This document shows, one piece after another, positions 26,213 through 35,943 of a DNA stretch of 64,000 bases. Position numbers and translations under genes: made by a program. The notes beneath the pieces were generated by a model, which did no database searches, had not been told where the DNA came from, and worked only from the letters and a program-made list of their open reading frames with translations. Source of the DNA: Oscillospiraceae bacterium (GTDB lineage Bacteria; Bacillota; Clostridia; Oscillospirales; Acutalibacteraceae); contig SVPH01000004.1 in NCBI GenBank assembly GCA_015065965.1, positions 41,511 through 105,510 of the forward strand, written 5' to 3'. How positions within the stretch are numbered: the stretch's first letter is position 1; each line of letters begins with the position of its first letter.

Positions 26213-28138
26213 TCAGATATCCTCGGCTGAAATACCGGGATTAAATGTTACTCCGTTCTTGCCGAACCAAGTTGATTCAAGAGCATAATCTTTCCAGTTA
26301 TCGGGAATAGAGTCGTTGTTCACGCTGACACGGTTTTTCTTTTCAGTAAGCGGAACATATGAATCGGCAAGTATGTTTGTGAAATATTCATGCCAGTTGT
26401 GGCTGAAATCAACGCTGAAATTGTTCCTTGACGGAAGTTTCAATGCGGTTTTCTGGTATTTTATAAGTTCGTCTGCTGTGTTCTCATTAATTCCTAATGA
26501 AATCAGAAGAGGCTTGATTTCGTTATAATAGTCATCAAGTCTGTATATTGTATCAAGGTGTGCAACGTTTTTTGGAATCCAAGTTATGTTGCCGTAAATT
26601 TCGTTGGCATAGAGTTTTATCGGTTTTTCAAGTGAAACCGACTTAAAGAAATTATAGAGTTTTTCATAAACGGAATAACCTATGGAAGATTTATCCGATT
26701 TAGCAAAGTCAATAATGCTGTTATAGAACTTTTCGTACGGAATACCGAGTTCATGATAAAGATAAATTGCTATAAATTTAAGAATTCCGTAATGATGATA
26801 TGATTCTTCAAAACATGTGAACACATTGCATGCAATCCAATCCTCGGTCGGCATGGTGTTTGTGCCTATTACATACCTTGTTCTTTCTTGAATTTCTTTA
26901 TCGGTTTCGCTGTGAGCGGTAAGATACACAATATCGGCGGTTTTAATGCCGTGTTTTTTCATATATTCCGGTGCTGCCATGGGTGAATTAGGCAGGATTT
27001 CACAGTTATAAACGGTTATAAGTCTGTGCTGACCTGCAGCAAGAAGCATGCCGATGCCTTTGCAAAAACTCTCATATGTTTCACCGGGAAGGCCGACAAT
27101 AAGTTCCGAATAGGTTGTAACACCTTCTTTTTTATACATGGCAATGAGTTTGCTGAATTTATCAAGGCTCATGTTGCGGCGGCCGATGTATTCAAGCGTT
27201 TCGGGATTAAGGCTTTGGAAAGAAAGGGTTGCACCCTCTTTGCTCAGACCGAATCTTTCAAGTTTGCGGCTGATTTCAAAAACTCTGTCGGGATTGTTCA
27301 TTGCGTAGTTGGTGCGTATTCTTTCGGGATATCCCGTTTTTTCTCGCACTTTTATAAAGTGGTCTACTATATCAAGATCACGCTCATATGCACCGAAGTT
27401 GGCATCTGCACCCCAAATAAACTTAACTTTGTGAGCAGCAAACCAATCAATTTCTGCAAGGACTCTTTTAAGCGGAAAAAGTTTGATTTTCTGGCTGTTG
27501 CATCCCCAGTCGCAGTATGCGCAACTTCTGGGGCAGCCACGGCTTGTTTCGATGATTGCGTCAAGTTGCATGTCAGGATGTTCTTCAAAAATATAGTCAA
27601 ACAAACCCGTGAGATAGGGTGAAGGGTAATCGGTTTTTGTCAAAACAACGGTAGGATTCTGAATGTATTCTTCGCTTTCTGTTCTGTATGAAAGATTTGA
27701 TATTTTTGAAAAATCAGGTGTTTCTTTACAGAGTTCAAGAAGAAGCGATTTGAATGCTTCTTCACCTTCGCCATGGATAAGAAAATCTATAAACGGATAT
27801 TTTTCAAGGAATGAATTATCGGGCGGAATATTATGACCGCCGAACATTATAATGCATTCCGGAAATTTTTCTTTGATTTTGCGTGCAAGGGTAAGGTTAT
27901 ACTGGGTATTCCAAATATAGTTTGAAAAGCCAACAAATGCAGGATCATCCATGCTTTCAATAACATCGTCTGTGCTTTCACGGATAAAAACAAAGCGTTT
28001 GAAATCATATTCTTTTTTTATTGTTTCATCGGTGAAGGCATAGGCAATGAGCAAACCTACTGCATAAGGCAGATAGGCAGCCTTAAAAGAATTGCCCGAA
28101 TAGGTGTTGGATGCCTGCACCATATAAATGTTTTTCAT
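26213..28138 (-). CDS. B12-binding-type radical SAM enzyme, subfamily C, copy 1
   Basis: A 641-residue protein of the third type. It begins MKNIYMVQASNTYSG, carries a Rossmann domain with IIMFGGHNIPPD and HGEGEEAF, then PSPYLTGLFD and a radical SAM core with CX3CX2C at Cys202, Cys206 and Cys209 (RGCPRSCAYCDW). GADANFGAYERD and IVGLPGETYESF follow. The C-terminal about 200 residues end in a region with NWKDYALESTWFGK, shared in form by all four subfamily C proteins. Ribosome site GAGGAA 6 bases before the ATG. Fourth gene of the operon; 15 bases separate it from the glycosyltransferase gene. Confidence 0.87.
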   Translation of the reverse strand: MKNIYMVQASNTYSGNSFKAAYLPYAVGLLIAYAFTDETIKKEYDFKRFVFIRESTDDVIESMDDPAFVGFSNYIWNTQYNLTLARKIKEKFPECIIMFGGHNIPPDNSFLEKYPFIDFLIHGEGEEAFKSLLLELCKETPDFSKISNLSYRTESEEYIQNPTVVLTKTDYPSPYLTGLFDYIFEEHPDMQLDAIIETSRGCPRSCAYCDWGCNSQKIKLFPLKRVLAEIDWFAAHKVKFIWGADANFGAYERDLDIVDHFIKVREKTGYPERIRTNYAMNNPDRVFEISRKLERFGLSKEGATLSFQSLNPETLEYIGRRNMSLDKFSKLIAMYKKEGVTTYSELIVGLPGETYESFCKGIGMLLAAGQHRLITVYNCEILPNSPMAAPEYMKKHGIKTADIVYLTAHSETDKEIQERTRYVIGTNTMPTEDWIACNVFTCFEESYHHYGILKFIAIYLYHELGIPYEKFYNSIIDFAKSDKSSIGYSVYEKLYNFFKSVSLEKPIKLYANEIYGNITWIPKNVAHLDTIYRLDDYYNEIKPLLISLGINENTADELIKYQKTALKLPSRNNFSVDFSHNWHEYFTNILADSYVPLTEKKNRVSVNNDSIPDNWKDYALESTWFGKNGVTFNPGISAEDI

Positions 28139-28170
28139 TTTTATTCCTCACTCAACATATCGTGATTTGT

Positions 28171-30003
28171 TTATCTGAACTGAAGGCAGATGTTGCCCTC
28201 GGAGCGGTAACCGCTCACATAGTCGCATGTGTATTTTGAAAGATAGAGCAGTATATGGTCTGTATCAGAATAGTTTATGGGCCAAAGGCAGTGCTTGTTG
28301 GCTTCAATGTAGTCTGCGTGAAACTGACGGCGTATTTCTCGCCTTTCGGATTGAGGAATACCGTCGATTTTATCTTTCAGAACAGTATAAAACTCTCCGT
28401 TTGTTTCAAAACCGAGAAGTCCGTTTTGACCGATGAAATTCATAAGGATTGCGTTTTTCTTAAGCGAAAAATTAGACGGCGTGCAACTGTTGATGATATC
28501 ACGGTGTTCATACACAACGGAAATTGTTTTTTCAATTTCTTCACGGGTTTCGGTTGGGTAGCCCATGATAAAAAGACCGTTGTTCCATATGCCTGCTTCC
28601 CTTGAATCACGCAAAATACGTATGCGCTCCGAAAGATCAATGCCTTTGTTCATCATTTTCATTATGCGCTCTGACCATGCTTCGTAGCCCCAAAGACCGA
28701 TTCTGAAACCTGCTTTGTAGAGATTGTCAAGCACCTCTCTCGTAAAGCCCTTTTCAAGGCGTACAAAAGAGTAAAAATAAATCTCAAGGTTGTTTTCAAG
28801 AATGGCATCGGCAAGTTTGTTATAGTATTTCGGCGGTATCGCTTCATCTATGAACAGGAAATGCTTAACGCCGTATTTATTCATGAAATGTTTGATTTCG
28901 TCTATAACATCCGGTATTTTTTTTGTGTCATAACACTGCTGACCGTAGTAATAGTCACAGAATGTGCATTTGCCCCAGTAGCATCCTTTTGAGAGTTGCA
29001 TGGGTATTACGGTTTCAGGTGAAAAATAAAGCGAGAAATCAAGTGAATCAAAGTCTGCATAAGCAACCTCTCTGAAGTTCAGTTCATCGGCAGGCGGATT
29101 GCATATAACCTCATTGCCGCTTAAATACACGAGGTTTGAAACATCGGTTATATCTCTTTTACCTTCGGCATATTCGGCTGCTTCAATTATTGAACGTTCG
29201 CCGTCGCCTACCATAAGATAATCGCAGTATTCGCCGAAGATTTCGGGATGATTCATAAAATCTGCTTTGTTCTGAGTTATATAGTTGCCGCCGATTGCAA
29301 CTGGCTTGTCCGCAACTTGCTTAATCAGCCTTGAAAGTGTAAGTGCAGGGATAAGTTGGCTTAAATCGGGGACGGAAATGCAGATAAGTCCGCATGAGTT
29401 TGCGGCAATTTTTTTTGCTTCCTCTTCAAAGTATTCAATGAACATGTTGACGGATTTATCTTTGCATTGTGAGTCAATGTTAACCCAATCCATTTTCAGC
29501 AGGGGATTGCCAAAGTAATTGTCATATATGATTTCGTTAGGTGCAAAGGGAAGCGATGCGATTTTCAATGCCTCCTGGACTGTCCTTTTTGCAGCAAAAA
29601 GTGCTTCAGGGTCATAAAATTTGTCTTTGCTTTTGAGAACACTCACCGCTTCTTCTGCTTTTTCAACAGTTTCATCTGGTGAAGGTGTGCCGCCGAGAAT
29701 TTCGGCAATGCGCTTGAACTTAAGCAGCATGGTTTGTTCCTTAACGCTGTAACTGCTGAATTTTTCAACTGCATCGGGATAATTCTTTGTTACTTCCTCG
29801 CCGAGGGTGCGGAAAAGTTCCCTCGCTTCGCAAAGCCTGCGAGCAAGGTTATCTTTTGTGAGTATATGGTTAAAGAATTCGATATTTATATCCTTTATCT
29901 CGGTTTCATAGCCGTGCTTTTTCAATTGAGCAGAAAGCAGAGGCAGTGCGAGATAAGGGGAATTCGGAGTCCACTGCGGAGGATAAAGTAACAGAATTTT
30001 CAT
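28171..30003 (-). CDS. B12-binding-type radical SAM enzyme, subfamily B, copy 2
   Basis: A 610-residue homologue of the enzyme at 23619-25454, collinear from MKILLLYPPQWTPNSPYLA to the C-terminal SDTDHILLYLSKY block. It repeats the CX4CX2C motif (Cys341, Cys346, Cys349; GCYWGKCTFCDYY) and the following GQQC, FIDEAIPPKYYN and IMGYPTETREEI blocks. Since the one-residue wider motif is kept in both copies, it is a family trait and not an error. Between two subfamily C genes in the minus operon, 32 bases before the next one. Confidence 0.86.
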   Translation of the reverse strand: MKILLLYPPQWTPNSPYLALPLLSAQLKKHGYETEIKDINIEFFNHILTKDNLARRLCEARELFRTLGEEVTKNYPDAVEKFSSYSVKEQTMLLKFKRIAEILGGTPSPDETVEKAEEAVSVLKSKDKFYDPEALFAAKRTVQEALKIASLPFAPNEIIYDNYFGNPLLKMDWVNIDSQCKDKSVNMFIEYFEEEAKKIAANSCGLICISVPDLSQLIPALTLSRLIKQVADKPVAIGGNYITQNKADFMNHPEIFGEYCDYLMVGDGERSIIEAAEYAEGKRDITDVSNLVYLSGNEVICNPPADELNFREVAYADFDSLDFSLYFSPETVIPMQLSKGCYWGKCTFCDYYYGQQCYDTKKIPDVIDEIKHFMNKYGVKHFLFIDEAIPPKYYNKLADAILENNLEIYFYSFVRLEKGFTREVLDNLYKAGFRIGLWGYEAWSERIMKMMNKGIDLSERIRILRDSREAGIWNNGLFIMGYPTETREEIEKTISVVYEHRDIINSCTPSNFSLKKNAILMNFIGQNGLLGFETNGEFYTVLKDKIDGIPQSERREIRRQFHADYIEANKHCLWPINYSDTDHILLYLSKYTCDYVSGYRSEGNICLQFR

Positions 30004-30017
30004 TTTAATCTACCTTG

Positions 30018-31946
30018 TTAGTTTAAATGTTCAACCTTAACGGTTTCACGGGAATTTGTGCAGAGAGTTGCGCTCCTGCGTTTGCCAAACCAGATTATTT
30101 CCCTTGCGTAATCCGCCCAACTGTCAATCTGTTTTTCAAGCGTAATTGTCAGCGTGGTATCTTTCTTTTCAAGCGGAGAATATCGGGCATCGTATATATT
30201 TTCAAAATAGGTGTAAAAGTCGTATGCTGTTTTGACCTCAACAACCGAGGTGTTGGGCAGGCGAAGAATCTGTTTCTGGTATTTAAGAAGTTCTGAGTAT
30301 ACATCTTCATCAATGCCGAGACTTTTGATGAAATCTTCAATATCGGGCCAGAATTTATCCCTGTTATAAATCAAGTCAAGGAAAATTCCTTCCTCAAAAT
30401 ACCAGCCAACCTTGCTGAAAATATCTTTTTGATAACACCAGTCGGAAACCTCTGTGTTTTCTGTTTTCCAGCGGATTTCTTCAAATAGGGTGTAGATATA
30501 TTTCGTTTTGTCGCTGAAGATATAATCAAGCAGTCTGTTATAGAATTCATAGTAATTTATGCCGAGTTCGTGGCGAGCATAAATAGCAAAGCAGCGCAGC
30601 AGACCAAGATGGTGGAAACTCTGCAGGCAAACCGAGAACATGTTTGCCTTTACCCACATTTCTTTGCTCATATCTTTTGTTTCAACGATAACATCATAGT
30701 ATTCCTGAACGCCATTGAAGTTCGCAGGGTAATGAATGCCGTGGAGCGGCTGCCTTTCCCAACGGATACCGTATTTATCAACAAACTCTTTGCTTGCTAT
30801 AGGTGAGTTACAGTAAACCTGGCAGGTGTAAACCGTCATTGAATTATGCTGACCGTTTTCAAGCAGACGGCAAAGACCGTTACAGAAAGAGTCGTATGTT
30901 TCACCGGGCAGACCCAGAATGAGTTCGGTGTAGGTGGGGATTTTTTCTTCGGCATATTTTGCGGTAAGATCTGAGTAATGCTCAAGCGTAAGGTTTTTTC
31001 TGCCGATATTTTCAAGCGTATTTGCATCAAGCGACTGATATGCGAGGGTAACGCCCTTATCTATGCCGCTGTGATTGAGGATTTTGCCGATTTCAAAAAC
31101 GGTTTCATCGCTGTTTTTTGCATAGCAGGGTTTGAAAACTTGAGGAAACCCGTTTTTGTTTTTCATTTCAAGAATGTAGTTTGCAATATCTATATCACGC
31201 TTTTCAATGCCGAAGTTTGCATCGGCACAGTAGCAATAAGTAATTTTATGCTCTGATATCCATTCGATTTCGCTGCAGATTTTATCCATGGGGAAAAGAC
31301 GGATTTTTTTTGTGAAGCACCAATCGCAGAATGCGCATGAGTAAGGGCAGCCTCGGTTGGTTTCAAGGGTGGCATGAAAATTAACTTTTGGATATTCTTC
31401 AAGCATGCGGTCAAACAGACCTGCGGTGTAAGGTGACGGATAATTTGTTATATCATAAACACGCTTTTTATCTGTCATAAACGGCGTACCGTTTTTGCGG
31501 AAAGAAATATCGGGGATTGCCGAAAATTCTTCACCGTTTTTGAGTGCTTTAAGCAAATCAGTGAAAGGTTCTTCGCCCTCAGAGTGCATGAGCACATCTA
31601 TAAACGGATGCTTTTCAAGCAGTTTCGTATCATCGGGTACATTGTGACCGCCAAAAACTATAAGGCATTCAGGGTATTTTTCTTTAACCATGCGAGCAAG
31701 CCGCAGATTATACTCCATGTTCCAGATATAGCAGGAGAAAGCAACTACTGCAGGGTCTTTTATTTTTGCAAGCGATTCTTCAACTTTAAGGCGCATATAG
31801 AGAATATCTGAAAGTTCGTAATTCTCACGGATTTCATTATCGTTCCATGCGTACGCCGCAATGCAGCCTGCCGCGTAAGGCAGATAGGCTATATAATCGC
31901 TGTAGGTTACGTTAACCTGAACAAAATAAACTTTATTGCTGTTCAT
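30018..31946 (-). CDS. B12-binding-type radical SAM enzyme, subfamily C, copy 2
   Basis: A 642-residue subfamily C enzyme. The frame is open to 32114, but the ATG at 31946 is chosen: GGAGAAA lies upstream and the resulting N-terminus (MNSNKVYFVQVNVTYS) matches the other members. It overlaps the preceding gene by 14 bases. Features: IVFGGHNVPDD and HSEGEEPF in the Rossmann domain, CX3CX2C at Cys200, Cys204 and Cys207 (RGCPYSCAFCDWC), CADANFGIEKRD, LGLPGETYDSF, and a C-terminal DYAREIIWFGKRR. An extra Cys follows the cluster motif (CDWC). Substrate unknown. Confidence 0.87.
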   Translation of the reverse strand: MNSNKVYFVQVNVTYSDYIAYLPYAAGCIAAYAWNDNEIRENYELSDILYMRLKVEESLAKIKDPAVVAFSCYIWNMEYNLRLARMVKEKYPECLIVFGGHNVPDDTKLLEKHPFIDVLMHSEGEEPFTDLLKALKNGEEFSAIPDISFRKNGTPFMTDKKRVYDITNYPSPYTAGLFDRMLEEYPKVNFHATLETNRGCPYSCAFCDWCFTKKIRLFPMDKICSEIEWISEHKITYCYCADANFGIEKRDIDIANYILEMKNKNGFPQVFKPCYAKNSDETVFEIGKILNHSGIDKGVTLAYQSLDANTLENIGRKNLTLEHYSDLTAKYAEEKIPTYTELILGLPGETYDSFCNGLCRLLENGQHNSMTVYTCQVYCNSPIASKEFVDKYGIRWERQPLHGIHYPANFNGVQEYYDVIVETKDMSKEMWVKANMFSVCLQSFHHLGLLRCFAIYARHELGINYYEFYNRLLDYIFSDKTKYIYTLFEEIRWKTENTEVSDWCYQKDIFSKVGWYFEEGIFLDLIYNRDKFWPDIEDFIKSLGIDEDVYSELLKYQKQILRLPNTSVVEVKTAYDFYTYFENIYDARYSPLEKKDTTLTITLEKQIDSWADYAREIIWFGKRRSATLCTNSRETVKVEHLN

Positions 31947-33870
31947 TATCGTTATTTCTCCATTCGGAATAGGCTTGTTTAATATATGTGCTGTTGCTGT
32001 CTTTTCTTCCGTACCACGCAACGATTTTTGCGAATTCCTCCCATGAATTGAAAGGTCTTGCATCAATACGGATTGTGTTTGGCCTTGGTTCAAGAACAGT
32101 TTTTTTGCCGTCAAGAGTATTTTTGAAATAGTTCAGAAAATCATAAGAAACATCAAAACTGATTTTTTCGGCAAAAGGTTGCTTGGGCATGTTTTTCTGG
32201 AACTCAAAAAGATTATCGAAAACAGTTTTATCAATATTGAACTTTTTGAGAAAAACAGAAATTTCATCATAGAATTTTTCAATTTCATAAACGGTGCAGA
32301 GATAAGCGTATTCTTCAAAAGGCCAGAGCACTTTGCCGAAGCGCTCGTCACTGCAACTGAGAGTGCCTGTTTCGCTCAGTACGTCATCAAGATGAGAATT
32401 TATTTTTGAAAATGTTTTGCCTGCAACCGTTTCGGGGTTTGCGAGAATAAAATCCAACAGAGAAGTGTAAAATTCTTTGTAAGAACAAATGCCTTCGTTA
32501 TAAAGATACAGCGCAAAAAACTGAAGCAGACCCATGTGATGATAGCATTGGACAGCGAATGAAAAGAGATTCATCATTCTCCAGTCATCATTTGTCATTG
32601 AATATGTGGAGGTTACGATGCTTGACCATTCGGGAATTGTGTCATCAGGGTCAGGTTCTCGGTGAGGTTGATTAAGGGGAATATGCGATGTGCCGATTTT
32701 ATAGTGTTCAACATAGTCTTTTCTGCCCATTATTGAGCAGGGAAGCCATTCGCAGTTGTGTATATAAATAGAATTGTGCTGACCGAGATTCAGCAGGCGG
32801 TCAATTCCGTCAATCAGGCTTTCGGTTGTTTCACCGGGCAGACCGAGAATCAGTTCGGTATAAGTTGCAACACCCGCATTGTTGTAAAGAGACATGAGTT
32901 CGGAATAATAATCAATGCTGATGTTTTCTCTGCCGATGTTTTTCAAAACTTCATCGCTCATTGATTGGAATGAGAGCGTTATGCCTTTGTTCATTCCGCT
33001 TTTTTCAAGTTTCATGCCGATTTCAAAAACGGTTCGGCTGCTGTTCTTTGCATATGATGTCTGAAAACCTACGGGGCGACCTGTTGCTTTTTTTGCCTCA
33101 ATAATTTTATCGGTTATTTCAATATCCCGTTTGAACATGCCGAAATTTGAATCTGCTGAGCCGAGTCCGTAAACCCTGTTATCTCTTACCCACTCAATTT
33201 CACCGTATATTCTTTCAATCGGAAACTTGCGGATTTTTGACTTCATATTGCTCCAGTCACAGTAGGCGCAGGAGTTAGGGCATCCTCTTGATGTTTCAAT
33301 CAGTGCCATGAAATCCGTGTCGGGGTTCTCTTTGAGAATTTTATCAAAATATCCGTTAAGGTAAGGTGAAGGAAAATCGCATTCGCCTGATATCATTTCA
33401 GGGTTGGTGATAATGCCGCTTGATGTTCTCATTGAAATTCCGGGGATTTCTTCTGCAGTATCAAGTCCTATAAGAGCACGCATAAGGCGGCGGAAAATTA
33501 CTTCGCCTTCACCGTGAAGCAGATAGTCAATATAGTGACACTCTTCAAGCAAACTGCCGTCAGGTGCAACATGATGGCCGCCGAAAACAATAATGCATTC
33601 GGGGTATTTTTCTTTAATCATTTTTGCGACGGTTTTATTGAAGTTGAAGTTCCAGATATAAGTTGAAAATGCAACGATAAAAGGTTCGTCAATTTTATCC
33701 ATTACGGCGTCAACAGGTTCGCGCAAAAAGAATATATTCTCAAGATTGTAGTTGTCGGCAACATCCTTATCGGCAAAGGCGTATGCGGCAAGTTGACCCG
33801 CTGTGTATGGAATGTGAGCGGATTTGCCGTATGGATAATTTACTTGAAAGAAATATAATTTCTTTTTCAA
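31933..33870 (-). CDS. B12-binding-type radical SAM enzyme, subfamily C, copy 3
   Basis: A 645-residue enzyme and first gene of the long minus operon (33870 to 23619: C, C, B, C, glycosyltransferase, B). TTG start at 33870. The Rossmann domain has IIVFGGHHVAPD and HGEGEVIF; the radical SAM motif is CX3CX2C at Cys197, Cys201 and Cys204 (RGCPNSCAYCDW), followed by GSADSNFGMFKRD, LGLPGETTESL and the C-terminal FAKIVAWYGRK. The central region between the core and the tail has many aromatic and His residues (AVQCYHHMGLLQFFALYLY), conserved in all four C proteins. No substrate is evident. Confidence 0.87.
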   Translation of the reverse strand: MKKKLYFFQVNYPYGKSAHIPYTAGQLAAYAFADKDVADNYNLENIFFLREPVDAVMDKIDEPFIVAFSTYIWNFNFNKTVAKMIKEKYPECIIVFGGHHVAPDGSLLEECHYIDYLLHGEGEVIFRRLMRALIGLDTAEEIPGISMRTSSGIITNPEMISGECDFPSPYLNGYFDKILKENPDTDFMALIETSRGCPNSCAYCDWSNMKSKIRKFPIERIYGEIEWVRDNRVYGLGSADSNFGMFKRDIEITDKIIEAKKATGRPVGFQTSYAKNSSRTVFEIGMKLEKSGMNKGITLSFQSMSDEVLKNIGRENISIDYYSELMSLYNNAGVATYTELILGLPGETTESLIDGIDRLLNLGQHNSIYIHNCEWLPCSIMGRKDYVEHYKIGTSHIPLNQPHREPDPDDTIPEWSSIVTSTYSMTNDDWRMMNLFSFAVQCYHHMGLLQFFALYLYNEGICSYKEFYTSLLDFILANPETVAGKTFSKINSHLDDVLSETGTLSCSDERFGKVLWPFEEYAYLCTVYEIEKFYDEISVFLKKFNIDKTVFDNLFEFQKNMPKQPFAEKISFDVSYDFLNYFKNTLDGKKTVLEPRPNTIRIDARPFNSWEEFAKIVAWYGRKDSNSTYIKQAYSEWRNNDNEQQ

Positions 33871-33894
33871 ACAACCACGAGCCTTTCAAAAATT

Positions 33895-33912
33895 TGCATA
33901 TAATGATATGCA
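33895..33912. promoter_or_regulatory. Palindrome in the leader of the radical SAM operon
   Basis: TGCATAT-AATG-ATATGCA, perfect 7-base arms, between the predicted transcription start (about 33932) and the first gene. A candidate operator or leader hairpin. Confidence 0.45.
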
Positions 33913-33938
33913 TAATAATCCATTATATAATCTGTGTA

Positions 33939-33967
33939 ATTATAACACTTATAACTATATAAGTCAA
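33939..33967 (-). promoter_or_regulatory. Sigma-A promoter of the long radical SAM operon
   Basis: Minus strand: TTGACT (33967-33962), 17-base spacer, TATAAT (33944-33939). Confidence 0.7.
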
Positions 33968-33990
33968 GGTGAAGGAAAACCTTACATGAT

Positions 33991-34024
33991 GTAAAAAACG
34001 CCTCACCAAAACCGGTGAAGCGTT
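33991..34024 (-). terminator. Terminator ending the heptose/radical SAM operon
   Basis: Minus strand: AACGCTTCACC, loop, GGTGAGGCGTT (one mismatch), then a run of T. It separates the operon ending at 34031 from the promoter at 33939-33967. Confidence 0.7.
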
Positions 34025-34030
34025 CTGTTA

Positions 34031-35941
34031 TTACATTGTTTCAATCATAGTCGGATTGTTTGTGTAAAGCGTTGCACCTTTACGCCTGCCGTACCATACA
34101 GTTTCTTTTGCAAAAGTAGGCCAATCCTCATATTTTTTTGCCGCTTTGAAAATATATGATGTTTTCTTTTCTTTGATTGTGAAATCTTTGTTTGACGAAA
34201 TTTCACGGAAGTATTCCGCGAAATCATAATTACATTCAAATTTCTTTTCACTTTCAAATGGCTTTTTGACCGAGTTAATCTGAAATTCACGCAGATTTTC
34301 AAAGATATCGCTGTCAGTTATAAACGGTTTTACAAACTTATCAATAATTTTTTCGTATTCAGCAGAGTTGTAAAGCAATTCAAGGAATAATCCTTCCTCA
34401 AAAAACCATGTAACGTTGCCGAAAACAGGATTGCTGTGATTCCAGTCGCCCTCAAGAGAACCGTCAAGTTTGCGTTTGATTTCTCTGAAAAGTTTGCCGA
34501 CCAAGCCGCTGTCATTGAGGCAGAAGTCAAGCAATTCAGAATAGAAATCGTAATAGTCGATTCCGAGTGAGTGGTATGCGTAAACAGCAAAGTGCCTGAG
34601 CAGACCAAGGCTGTGGAAACATTGCAGACATATTGAGAACAGGTTTGCATATACCCAGCCGTCTCTTGAAAGACTGCTTGTTGAACGTACAAGATAAGAA
34701 TACTCCGGAATATTGTCTTTTTTACCGCTTGCAGAATGGATATGATTGAACTGAACTTTCATCGGCTCAATTTTATATTTATTCATGTATTCGGGAGTGC
34801 ACATGGGAGCATTGGGCAGAAGTTCGCAATAATAAACGCTTATTGAATTGTGCTGACCTGCTCTGAGCAGTTTACAAAGACCCTGACAAAAACTTTCTGC
34901 AGTTTCACCGGGCAGACCGAGAATCAGTTCGGAATATGTGGGTATATTTGCTTGAGTATAGTTTGCCATTAAACCCGAAAAATGCTCCATGGTCAGATTC
35001 TTGCGGTTGATATTTTTCAGCGCATCGTCGCAAAGGGTCTGATACGCCATTGTTGCGCCTTTATCAAGCCCTCTTGAGTTGAGCGCTTTGGAAATTCTGA
35101 AGACTCTTTCGGCACTGTTTTTTTCATAACAAGGTCTGAATACTTTCGGAAAACCTGTTTTAGTATTGAGTTCAACAATATATTCCGCAATTTCTTCATC
35201 GCGCTCAAACATACCGAAGTTTGCATCGGCACAAAAGCAGTATTCAATATTATGGTCAGAGAGCCATTTGAGTTCTCCCTTGACTTTTTCCATAGGGAAG
35301 AGTCTGAGTTTTTTGTGGTTGCTCCAGTCGCAGTAAGCGCAGTTATAAGGGCAGCCGCGGTTAGTTTCAATTATGGTATCAAACATCAGGTTCGGATTCT
35401 TTTCAATTATTGAATCGAAAACACCTGAGAGATACGGTGAAGGATAATCCTCAACAGATTCGGGGCAGTGAGGTGCGGTTAAAATGTGGCTGCCGTCCTT
35501 ATCTTTGAATGCAATGCCTGCACAGGCGGAGAGGTCCTCGCCGCTTTTGAGCATGCGCAGCAGGTTAGCCGTTACTTCTTCTCCTTCGCCTAAGGTGAGA
35601 ATATCTATATAATCTTTTGCAAGGAATTCCATGCGTTCAGACACGCTGTGACCGCCGAAAACGACAATGCATTCGGGGTATTTTTCTTTAACTGCTTTGG
35701 CAAGAGCCTTGTTGAATTCAACATTCCAAACATATGTGGAAAATGCAGCGATATAAGGGTTATCCATTCCGTTTACGATATTTTCAATATCGTCTCTGCG
35801 GAAAATTATTTCGGGGAATGAGTATTCCGCAGCGATTTCAGGCTGTGCTTTGCAGTACGCAACGATTGTTCCCGTTGCATACGGCAGATAAACGGATTTG
35901 TCAAATGCAAATCCAACCTGAATGAAATAAACGTTTTTCAA
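34031..35941 (-). CDS. B12-binding-type radical SAM enzyme, subfamily C, copy 4
   Basis: A 636-residue enzyme with IVVFGGHSVSE and LGEGEEVT in the Rossmann domain, CX3CX2C at Cys197, Cys201 and Cys204 (RGCPYNCAYCDW), CADANFGMFERD, LGLPGETAESF and the shared C-terminal FAKETVWYGRRKG. TTG start at 35941 after CAGGTG. Unlike the other C copies it is the last gene of a separate operon with the cupin and the heptose nucleotidyltransferase/phosphatase, only 2 bases after the latter. This is the direct physical link between the radical SAM set and the heptose genes. Confidence 0.87.
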   Translation of the reverse strand: MKNVYFIQVGFAFDKSVYLPYATGTIVAYCKAQPEIAAEYSFPEIIFRRDDIENIVNGMDNPYIAAFSTYVWNVEFNKALAKAVKEKYPECIVVFGGHSVSERMEFLAKDYIDILTLGEGEEVTANLLRMLKSGEDLSACAGIAFKDKDGSHILTAPHCPESVEDYPSPYLSGVFDSIIEKNPNLMFDTIIETNRGCPYNCAYCDWSNHKKLRLFPMEKVKGELKWLSDHNIEYCFCADANFGMFERDEEIAEYIVELNTKTGFPKVFRPCYEKNSAERVFRISKALNSRGLDKGATMAYQTLCDDALKNINRKNLTMEHFSGLMANYTQANIPTYSELILGLPGETAESFCQGLCKLLRAGQHNSISVYYCELLPNAPMCTPEYMNKYKIEPMKVQFNHIHSASGKKDNIPEYSYLVRSTSSLSRDGWVYANLFSICLQCFHSLGLLRHFAVYAYHSLGIDYYDFYSELLDFCLNDSGLVGKLFREIKRKLDGSLEGDWNHSNPVFGNVTWFFEEGLFLELLYNSAEYEKIIDKFVKPFITDSDIFENLREFQINSVKKPFESEKKFECNYDFAEYFREISSNKDFTIKEKKTSYIFKAAKKYEDWPTFAKETVWYGRRKGATLYTNNPTMIETM

Positions 35942-35943
35942 AA

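Noticed and set aside
27026..27622. 198-codon plus-strand frame opposite a subfamily C radical SAM gene
   Set aside because: Antisense to a gene with complete motifs and without start signals.
33871..34030. Cobalamin riboswitch upstream of the radical SAM operons
   Set aside because: The leaders are only about 60-70 bases and lack the B12-box; too short for a cobalamin riboswitch.
19089..35941. RiPP (modified peptide) cluster
   Set aside because: Radical SAM enzymes often modify peptides, but no short precursor-like gene, SPASM domain, leader-peptide recognition domain, protease or exporter is found among the nine genes.
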